From a virus: a DNA stretch of 37,667 bases. Of the stretch, positions 16,021 through 24,800 are shown in pieces; the stretch's first letter is position 1; each line of letters begins with the position of its first letter. The stretch spans positions 1-37,667 of IMG/VR virus record IMGVR_UViG_3300037493_002275. The stretch is one strand, 5' to 3'. The notes under the pieces were generated by a model. The model searched no databases. It was not told the DNA's origin and saw only the letters and a program-made list of their open reading frames with translations. The position numbers were made by a program, and so were the translations under genes.

Positions 16021-19000
16021 ATGGCAGACGAATTAGACAAAATCAAAAAAATAATTAATGGAGATGAACGTAACATTAATCAAGGATATAATGTTGCTAG
16101 TAGTGGTGGGATTAATTTAGATAATTCTATAGCACAAATTGCTAAAGGCACACTTACGTATGCCTTAAATGCTAGTGTAGAAAACTTTGATGCTAATTCA
16201 ATTAGTTATCAAAATGAACCTGGTAATGAGCTTTGTTTAAATTTTCCAAAAGAATATAGATTAATAGGAACTCATTTTATTAATGAGCAAAGTAAACATA
16301 TATTTTTCTTATGTAACTCTGATACAGAAGATAGTGAGATTGGATATATGGATAATAATGATTGTATATATCACACTCTTGTTAATGCTAAATGTTTAAA
16401 TTTTAAAATTAACCATCCTATACACAAGGTGGTGCATAAAATTACAAATTGTAGTACAGAAATATATTGGACAGATGGTTTTAATTCAAGAAGATATTTA
16501 AACATAGAGGATATTCCCTATATTCTCACTCCTAATTCAGATCTTTGCGATCCTACTTACACTAAAGAATTAGATTGTAATCAATTAAAAATACAACCAA
16601 ATTTTCAAATTCCTGAATTATCCATTAATGATGTAATTAATGGAGGTGATTTAATAGCTGGTACCTACCAGTTTGCAATACAATATTGCAATGCCATTGG
16701 TGATGGATACACTTCTTATTATTCTGTCACAAATCCCACCCCTATAGCTAATACACAAATAGTCACATTAAATTTTAATTATCCTGTAAATAGATCTATA
16801 GTTATAGATATTGCAAACCTTGATGTTTCAGGGTATTTTCAATATTATAATTTAGCTGTAATTAAAACAATAAATGATATTTCTTCTGTAGAATTAGTAG
16901 GAACATTTTTTATTAGTGATTCCAGTAATCAAATTACATACACTGGTCAAAATGTTACATTAATTAGATTAGCAATTGCAGATATATTTGAAAAGTTTCC
17001 TTACTATGATATAGCACAAGATGTAACAGCTGTTCAGGATATATTAATATGGGATCAATTAACCTCTATAGATAGAATTAATTATCAACAAATTGCTAAT
17101 CAAATTCAGCTTCAATGGCAAACATATAAAATTCCTGCTACAGAAGATTATGCTGATGAATTAAATGCCACTAATTTAAGAGGTTATCTTAGAGATGAGG
17201 TTTATGCATTTGAGATAGTGTTTCTTTTAAAGAACGGTAAACAAACTGATGGTTTTCATATTCCAGGAAGGGCTATGAATCAAAATGAAAATTTTCCTGC
17301 AGTACCTACAACAAATCCTGATTTTATAGGAAATCCTGAATATTATATAGGAACAACAGGATATAGTCCATATTGGAAAATATATAATACAGGAAGTGTT
17401 ATTGGCACTAATCCAAATTATGTACCTAATGATCCTACATATAAAGGAGTGTATCAATATGGTGAATTTGCATATTGGGAATCAGAAGATGTCTATCCTT
17501 GTAATCAAGAATTATGGGGAGATCTTTCTGAACAACCTATAAGACATCATAAATTTCCTGATGTATTAATTAGTCCTGTATTTGAAAGTGCTGTTCCTAT
17601 AATAGTTGCTGGAAAATATAATGTAGAAATGCAAACGTCTAATGCTGTTTTTCCAATAGGTGTTAATATTGATATTGCAAATTTAATAACATTAATTTCA
17701 AACTCCAATCTTACACAAGATCAAAAAGATAACATTGCTTCTTTTAAAATAATAAGAGGAAATAGAGGTACAAATAAATCAATTATTGCTAAAGGTATAT
17801 TAAGAAATGTTGGTAAATATGAAAAAGAAAAAACATCTTATTTCTATCCAAACTATCCATACAATGATGTTAGACCAGATCCTTTTATATTAAATACTTC
17901 AAATTCTTTTACAGAAAATTCTATAGATGCTAGTGGTGTTGGAAATATTTGTAGATCATTTACCATCACCACTCTTACAGATTCTGTAATTACATATATT
18001 AGTTGTGATACATCAAAAGTTGAACAATTACAAGTAGCTGCTAATACATCAGTGACACAGTGTTCGTTAGACTATCCTAGTCCTAAAATTATATCAGGAG
18101 ATGCGTTTATAGTTTGTAACACTTATGTACGTTACAAAGTTACTGCAAGAGGAGGAAGGTTTAAATGGACACCTCCAAATATTACAGCTAATACAACATA
18201 TACAGCATACTACCCTATGTATACATTTCCTGATTGGACATTACCTCATGGAAATCCACCTTCTGGATATTTAACTTGGGTGGCTTATTGTTTAGCCAAT
18301 CCTACACAGGGTGCATGTACATCATGTCTTAATCCAAACAAGGATACTTTTATAAGTAGGTTTGATATTATTAGTGGTGCAGATTTAGGACTTTCTTGGT
18401 ATTTAGATTCATTAGTTAAACCTACGTTTAATAATGTTGGTGTTCCTGACGCCACTATTGAAATAATTAAATATGTTGGATATGATATATGCTCACCTAA
18501 ACCGTTAGATGGATTTAATTATCCAGATAAAGGATATAGACAAGTATTTAATTCTCCAGAAACTTCTTTTGGACAACCTTTCTTGGGAGATGTTCTCAAA
18601 CTTGAAAATGTAATGTATGGAGCAGGAAGTGCTGATTTTGTAAAAGTTAAAAAAGAAGCTCAATATAAACTACTTAGTGTAGAAGCTCAACAAGATGCTG
18701 TAACAGCTTCTAGTAATATGGCTGCAACTCCTGCCCCTTTTAGTGCTACTGTATTTTTTGCAGCATATCAAACTTATTTACAAATTTGGATAAATGGTAT
18801 AAATAGAATAAACTTTGCATATTCATTTAATTCTATAGGTAATTATGGATATAGTGATGTAATAAATAATAATCTTGGTATAAAACAAAGAAATATTACA
18901 AATGCACAATACCTTATTCCTGGAGTACAATCTATTGGAGATGACTTTAATATTAATAATTTTCAAAGAGAGTCTTCTGTTTATATAAAAACAGATGTTG

Positions 19001-20997
19001 GAACAACTCTTTCTCCAATACCTGCATTACCTTATCCTAATGAAACACCAAGTTTAGTAAATGGTTTACAAAGTTTTATATCAGATGAATCAAGATTTAC
19101 AATTAGTGAAAAATTAAATTGTTTTAATCCTGAAAGAGAAACACCTATAAAAGTAGTTGCATATTATGCATCTATTAAAGATACAATTGTAAATCAGTGG
19201 GGACAAATCTATTCATACGAAACATTAGATACAGGGTTTCAAAAAAATATTGAATCATACACTGGACCAACAATATCTACAATATTTGGTGGAGACACTT
19301 TTATTTGTAAATTTGCATTTAAAACAAAGCTTCCATTCTTTATTGATAATCGTGTAAATGCTCCTGATGATTCAGATGTATTTTATGATGAAATAGGTAA
19401 TGTTGCCTATCCAAAATATTGGCACTCTGCAAGATCACAATTTGCAACTCCTGTAAATGTATCTTCATTCACTCTAACTAATTTTATAGCTTTTAAAGCT
19501 CATAATTTTGATTGTCCTAATTCACAAACAACTAGTACAAGTGGAGTGGTTAATCCTGGAAGAAATTTCTATGATGGGTATTTCTATTTGTTTGCTTATG
19601 GTATTCCTAATTTCTATGTAGAGAGTTCTTATAATGTAAATCTTCGTCAAGCATTTAATAATAAAGAGGGAGAGTTTTGGCCACATGTAACTAAAAGTAT
19701 TCCTAATGATTGGGTACAAGAAAGTTTTGTTCCAATTGCTCAAGACAATACATATTATTATAATATAACATATTCTAAACAGAATAAAGAAAACTTTTTC
19801 TCTCATCTTCCTGTAGATTGGAAATCACAACTTTGTTTTACAAACTATCCATTTAGAGCAGTTTATTCAGATAGACAACAAAACGATCCTACAAACAAAT
19901 CAAACACATGGCTTACTTATAGAGCTATATCATTTTTTGATTTTCCTCAAAATTATGGAAATCTTACATCATTAGATGGTATTCAAAATAGAGCAGTGTT
20001 AGCTAGATTTGAAAACAAGTCTCTTCTTTATAACACCATGTTAACAATTAATACAAGCAATCCTCAAGCTGCGTATATAGGAAATGACACATTGTTTAAA
20101 AGTTCTCCTCCTGTTGATTTTGCAGAAACAGATCTTGGATATGTAGGAAGTCAGAATAAATTTTTATTAAAAATTCCTCAAGGACAGATTACAATTGATG
20201 CTAAAAGAGGACAAGTGTTTTTAATATCTGGTAATCAAGTGACAGATCTTTCTATGTCTGGTTCAGGAATGAATAGATTTTTTACAGATCATTTAGCATT
20301 TGAAATATTAAGATATTTTCCAGATGTTCAAACAATAGTGAATGGAGAAAGAGTTGTAATAAAAGGAGTGGATACAGATAATCATTTTAATGGTTTTGGT
20401 TTACATGGTGTATATGATAGCAAATATGATAGAGTGATTATAACTAAAATTGACTACATTCCTATAAACAGTGATGTAAAATATGATTCTGTCACTCAAG
20501 AGTTTTATATTAATAAAATCTATCCTCAGAATTCAATCACTACAACCACTACCACTACAACACCTACTATCACTACAACTGATACTACAACACGTCCACC
20601 TTTAATTGTTCGTGAAATAGTATATGTAACAGATGATAAATATTTTTGCAATAAATCATGGACTCTTTCATTTAATTTAAATATTAACAAATGGACTAGT
20701 TTCCATAGTTATATTCCTAATTTTTATATAGCAGAGAATAATTTCTTCTATTCAGGACTTAATGATTGTTGTTCTGATTTTGATGCTATTATTGGAGGTG
20801 TTCCATTAGAACCTACAACCACTACAACAACATCAACCTCTTCAACAACAACAACTAGCACAACAACTATTGCTCCAATTGCTAAAGATTGTGATTTAGA
20901 AGGAGAGGGTATACAACAAGATTGTGGTTTAGAAGGAGAAGCAGAAGAAATACCAAATGTAACCACTACCACCACCACTACAACAATCGTTTTATAA
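16021..20997 (+). CDS. Tail nozzle/stabilisation protein (Tstab, P22 gp10-like), 1658 aa
   Basis: Very large beta-rich protein without membrane segments. The N terminus (GYNVASSGGINLDNSIAQIA, KGTLTYALNASVENF, and the propeller-like SKHIFFLCNSDTEDSEIGYM, EIYWTDGFNSRRYLN) is typical of gp10-like nozzle proteins (Tstab) of crAss-like phages, which form the distal tail tube or muzzle. Near the C terminus a conserved-looking part (FCNKSWTLSFN; WTSFHSYIPNFYIAENNFFY) is flanked by poly-Thr tracts at residues ~1507-1524 and ~1599-1616. A short duplicated DCDLEGEG/DCGLEGEA segment follows, and a last Thr run ends in IVL. The gene overlaps the next by one base; the next protein may be its displaced C-terminal domain. 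Confidence 0.75.
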   Translation: MADELDKIKKIINGDERNINQGYNVASSGGINLDNSIAQIAKGTLTYALNASVENFDANSISYQNEPGNELCLNFPKEYRLIGTHFINEQSKHIFFLCNSDTEDSEIGYMDNNDCIYHTLVNAKCLNFKINHPIHKVVHKITNCSTEIYWTDGFNSRRYLNIEDIPYILTPNSDLCDPTYTKELDCNQLKIQPNFQIPELSINDVINGGDLIAGTYQFAIQYCNAIGDGYTSYYSVTNPTPIANTQIVTLNFNYPVNRSIVIDIANLDVSGYFQYYNLAVIKTINDISSVELVGTFFISDSSNQITYTGQNVTLIRLAIADIFEKFPYYDIAQDVTAVQDILIWDQLTSIDRINYQQIANQIQLQWQTYKIPATEDYADELNATNLRGYLRDEVYAFEIVFLLKNGKQTDGFHIPGRAMNQNENFPAVPTTNPDFIGNPEYYIGTTGYSPYWKIYNTGSVIGTNPNYVPNDPTYKGVYQYGEFAYWESEDVYPCNQELWGDLSEQPIRHHKFPDVLISPVFESAVPIIVAGKYNVEMQTSNAVFPIGVNIDIANLITLISNSNLTQDQKDNIASFKIIRGNRGTNKSIIAKGILRNVGKYEKEKTSYFYPNYPYNDVRPDPFILNTSNSFTENSIDASGVGNICRSFTITTLTDSVITYISCDTSKVEQLQVAANTSVTQCSLDYPSPKIISGDAFIVCNTYVRYKVTARGGRFKWTPPNITANTTYTAYYPMYTFPDWTLPHGNPPSGYLTWVAYCLANPTQGACTSCLNPNKDTFISRFDIISGADLGLSWYLDSLVKPTFNNVGVPDATIEIIKYVGYDICSPKPLDGFNYPDKGYRQVFNSPETSFGQPFLGDVLKLENVMYGAGSADFVKVKKEAQYKLLSVEAQQDAVTASSNMAATPAPFSATVFFAAYQTYLQIWINGINRINFAYSFNSIGNYGYSDVINNNLGIKQRNITNAQYLIPGVQSIGDDFNINNFQRESSVYIKTDVGTTLSPIPALPYPNETPSLVNGLQSFISDESRFTISEKLNCFNPERETPIKVVAYYASIKDTIVNQWGQIYSYETLDTGFQKNIESYTGPTISTIFGGDTFICKFAFKTKLPFFIDNRVNAPDDSDVFYDEIGNVAYPKYWHSARSQFATPVNVSSFTLTNFIAFKAHNFDCPNSQTTSTSGVVNPGRNFYDGYFYLFAYGIPNFYVESSYNVNLRQAFNNKEGEFWPHVTKSIPNDWVQESFVPIAQDNTYYYNITYSKQNKENFFSHLPVDWKSQLCFTNYPFRAVYSDRQQNDPTNKSNTWLTYRAISFFDFPQNYGNLTSLDGIQNRAVLARFENKSLLYNTMLTINTSNPQAAYIGNDTLFKSSPPVDFAETDLGYVGSQNKFLLKIPQGQITIDAKRGQVFLISGNQVTDLSMSGSGMNRFFTDHLAFEILRYFPDVQTIVNGERVVIKGVDTDNHFNGFGLHGVYDSKYDRVIITKIDYIPINSDVKYDSVTQEFYINKIYPQNSITTTTTTTTPTITTTDTTTRPPLIVREIVYVTDDKYFCNKSWTLSFNLNINKWTSFHSYIPNFYIAENNFFYSGLNDCCSDFDAIIGGVPLEPTTTTTTSTSSTTTTSTTTIAPIAKDCDLEGEGIQQDCGLEGEAEEIPNVTTTTTTTTIVL
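20539..20592 (+). repeat. ACN tract 1 in nozzle gene
   Basis: Thr codons with ATC, CCT and GAT interruptions, encoding a flexible insert between two stretches that both look like conserved nozzle-protein sequence, so probably an insertion into a surface loop. Confidence 0.8.
20815..20868 (+). repeat. ACN tract 2 in nozzle gene
   Basis: Thr/Ser codon run between the SFHSYIPNFYI domain and the duplicated DC-x-LEGE segment. Confidence 0.8.
20962..20985 (+). repeat. ACN tract 3 at nozzle gene 3' end
   Basis: Eight consecutive Thr codons; the protein ends three residues later. The next gene starts within the stop codon (TAATG). Confidence 0.85.
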
Positions 20998-21863
20998 TGT
21001 TAAAAGTTATCACCATAAAATTTACTTCAGCTTCCTCTTCATCAGGACCGTTTGATATATTTGATGATCTTGGAAACACTATAGATGTAAATGTCCTATT
21101 AAATGATTTAATATCTGGAAAAAGTTATTATGTAGATAGTGCAGTTAATGTTATAATAATCAAATCTACAGGTAAATGTAAAATAACAAAAACATTTCCT
21201 ATAGGAGTTATATACACTAATGAGTTAACAGAGAAAAATTTCAAAATAACACATACAGCATGTCTATGGACACATTTAAATAATGTAGAAATATATAACA
21301 CCTTTTACGGAAATATACATCCTTATATTATTGAATATCCTTTTTCATATCAATACAATGATGAAATTTTACAAAATGTAAAAGACTACACAAAAGCATA
21401 TAAATATTTTAAAGAACCTGATGGTGTGTTTAATTACAATGATAAAATAGAAACAGACGATAGATGGTTTAATAAAGCTGTTTTATATAATGGACAACAG
21501 AGTACAGGAATATTGGAACTAGTTCCAAAACCTATGCATAATTTAAAGGAATATTTAAAATATCCTACATATAATATTAATAGTAAAACAATCACCTATA
21601 CAAAAACTGATAATTTTTATAAATACAATACATTTTGGAGTCTTGTTAAAAACAAATCAATTCCTTTATTTTTAACAAGTTGTGAGAATCTTTCTATAGA
21701 CAAGATTGTAAATCAATCAAATATGGACTATGGAAAAAGATCATTTAAGAAAGATACATTAAGAGCTAAAGATTTGAAGATACGTCATATTTTAGATAAT
21801 AGAAGTGATGCTCATCTTGTTAGCCAATTTATTACAGCCCCATCACAAATTTCATATCTATAA
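20997..21863 (+). CDS. GPF module plus probable displaced C-terminal part of tail nozzle protein
   Basis: 288 residues from the ATG at 20997, which overlaps the nozzle stop (TAATG); an earlier in-frame ATG at 20922 would read antisense-like basic sequence within the nozzle gene. Residues ~3-72 are a small beta module (VITIKFTSASSSSGPFDIFD) related to the N terminus of the fibre protein at 11444. Residues ~80-288 contain LWTHLNNVEIYNTFYG, PYIIEYPFSYQYNDEI, DDRWFNKAVLYNGQQSTGI, TDNFYKYNTFWSLVKNK, RAKDLKIRHILDNRSDAHLV and SQFITAPSQISYL. I recognise these as the usual C-terminal end of the nozzle protein in related phages. The pair may therefore have come from a split of one ancestral gene, with a fibre module added at the junction. 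Confidence 0.65.
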   Translation: MLKVITIKFTSASSSSGPFDIFDDLGNTIDVNVLLNDLISGKSYYVDSAVNVIIIKSTGKCKITKTFPIGVIYTNELTEKNFKITHTACLWTHLNNVEIYNTFYGNIHPYIIEYPFSYQYNDEILQNVKDYTKAYKYFKEPDGVFNYNDKIETDDRWFNKAVLYNGQQSTGILELVPKPMHNLKEYLKYPTYNINSKTITYTKTDNFYKYNTFWSLVKNKSIPLFLTSCENLSIDKIVNQSNMDYGKRSFKKDTLRAKDLKIRHILDNRSDAHLVSQFITAPSQISYL

Positions 21864-24800
21864 TGAATAAATGGTTAGAAAAATATAGCAATGGTGATAT
21901 AGTTCAACAAAACTATAACGATGTTTCTGTTTCCCTACCTGAAGGATTTGTAGGAATGGGATATAACACCAAAGGTAGAAACTATTCTCCTGCATGGGGT
22001 GGACAATTTGAAGAAGGTGGTGTAACATCTCCTCAAATATGTTATGATCCTAAAACAGGTAAAGTAGTACCTTGTAAACCAGGAGCACATAAGACATGGA
22101 TATTTACAGAGAATCCAGCTATTACAGCATCTCAGTTTGAGTTAAATATGAATAAAACAACAAGAGAGAATGCAATAAAGGATAATGAATTTACTAAAGA
22201 GGCTCAAGATCTTAAAAACTATTTAATTAAAAATCAACCAGGAGAAGATATAGAAATATACCCTACTTATAAAAGTGATAAGAATGATAGAGTAACTACT
22301 ACTAATAGAGGAAAGACATTAAATGAAATTCTTAGAGGTTCAGATGCTAAAACAAGATTAGCTTTTATGGCTCATCATGGGAGTAATTTATTTGGCAGTC
22401 CTGCTGGTAATTTAGGTAAAAAATTACAAGCTACAACATATGACAACTGTTATCTTGGTAGTTGTTATTCTGGAGACATAGCAGCTAGTGATGAATTTAA
22501 AGGACTAAGTAATTTTAATTTTAGACCAGGATATGGAGATATGTCTAATTCTCCAGATGGTAAAGAAGGTTTACAATGGTTTGGAGTTAATCCTAATAAG
22601 AATAGTCAAACAGGAGAAGCTGGTGTTAATAATGCTTTTTTTAATACAACTAATGATATTGATACATTGAATAATTTGTACAAACAAGAGAGAAGTGTTG
22701 ATGATAAAATGATGGACCTTTACAGAAAAAATAATAATTCTAATTCTAAAATTCCTATAGATGATAAGAGAAATCCTTTTTATAAAGATTATAAAAGTTT
22801 AAGTGCACAATTAGAAAACCTTGAAAGTAAACAAAGAACTGCTCAAAAAATATTTGTAGGAAATCCTAAAAAAGGAAGAGAGTATGATATATTAAATCCT
22901 ACTAATGGTCCACATATAGGAACTGGTACACGATGGAATACACTATTCCTTAGTGATAATGAATTTGATGACACTCCTATGAATAATACCCAAAATAGAT
23001 TACGTTATGAAGAGGGTGGTGCTTTACCAAAAGCACAAGGAGGTGTTTCTACTCCTCAAGCACAAAAAAGTAAAACCCTTCGTCCTATAGTTATTAATTC
23101 AAAATTAAATAGAGCTGAAAAAGATAGTGCTATTTTGTATAATATGGGAATCACTGCACAAAAGCAATATAAATTAAATCCAAACATTACTACTAAACAA
23201 CTATCTGATATTTATGATACTCCAGAAACTAATGCTGCTTATGTAAGATTAAGTAAATTAAATAAAAAATTTCCAGATAAAAAACAAATGGGGAAGCCTG
23301 TTCCAATTACAGATTATAATGGTATGCGTAATCCTGAATTTATACCATTTGGATTCACTAAACCTGTTGGTACTTCTAAACCTAAACCAGAATTTTCTTT
23401 AAAAAAGAAAGTGACAAAAGCAGAACTACTAAAATCAGATAGAACAGCATTTAATCCACAAATAACACAATTACAAAATCAAAGTATAAACTTACCTACT
23501 ACTATTCAACAAAGATTTCCAAAAGGAGATTATGATTATATTTTTGGACCAGCTAATTCTGTTATAGGTCGTAATTATAATGGACAATTTTATTCTGAAG
23601 ATATGCCTAACCAAAGAGGAGGAGTAAATCAACCTGATCTTGATTTATTAAATAATCAAGAAGCATTAAAAAAATATGTTCAAAACAAAGGTCTTAAATT
23701 TGCTATGGGTGGTTCTCTTCCTGGGTCTGTAGGATTTACATACGCACGTACAAATGATCCTGCTCCTTCTAATGGTAAGTATGCTAAGAAGACTATGCCT
23801 AGTGCTCAAGATGGTGGTTTTCTTCCTAAAGCTCAGAAAGGTCGTCAACAACCAAAAACTAGAACATATGTTTATACAGATAAAGAATTATATAATAAAG
23901 CATTTGCTGCTGAATCTGATAGTTTAAATCTTTATAATAACGCTAAAAGGGATTTTAACAAATTTAATAAAATTGGTGACCTTTTTAATACAAATCTTAC
24001 TAGTAAACAATGGCAAAAAGCATCTAATGACTATGATAAATTACTAGTAAACAATGACAAAAAGTGGCATACTTGGCCGTATAAAGATGAAGCTGGTACA
24101 AAATATATACCGGGTTACACTGCTAATTACCCATATAAAGGCCCAAAATCTGGTTTAATAATAAGACCTGTTGGCAAAGAAAAATTTTATAGGGAGGGTT
24201 ATGATTTTCCAAAATTTAAAAAACCAGTAGTACATAATGTTTATAAAGAAGAAAAAGAAAAACTAATAAAGTCAGATAGAACAGCATTTACACCAGTACT
24301 AGTTGGACAACAACGTCCTGATGTTCAACTACCTACTATACAAAATCTACCATATAGAGTGGAATATTATGATGGAGATATTAATGGAATGACTCATAAG
24401 AATTTTATTGATGAGAAGGCAGGATCTGAATTTATGAAGGAACTTCAGAATAGATCTTATGGTATTCCATATGGTGTACAATCTTATTATGAGAATACTC
24501 CTAAAAAAGAAAATGGTGGTTTTTTAATGCCTGCAAGAGAAGGTGGTCAAAAATGTCCAAAAGGATATATTAATATAGATGGCAAATGTATTAAATTAGA
24601 TTCTCAAGAGTATATAGATATGCTTGATAAAGGACAAGTTGGTACTATGGAAGGTGATACATTTTGGGGAAATAAATCAACTCTTCAACCAGTTACAATT
24701 CATGGCAGTAAGGATAAAGGTACAAATGAGTTTTACAAAAAATTAGCTCAAGTACATGGTCCTGAAGCATATGAAGCATTATTAGAATTAGGACAAAAAT

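Noticed and set aside
20748-20978. Minus-strand reading frames rich in Val (opposite the Thr tracts) and other minus-strand frames
   Set aside because: They are mirror products of ACN repeats or of strongly coding + strand genes; none has a start context, a neighbour or recognisable protein character.
20922-20996. Upstream ATG for the protein at 20997
   Set aside because: It would add 25 basic, low-complexity residues read out of frame through the Thr tract of the nozzle gene; the TAATG start at 20997 fits the pattern of neighbours.
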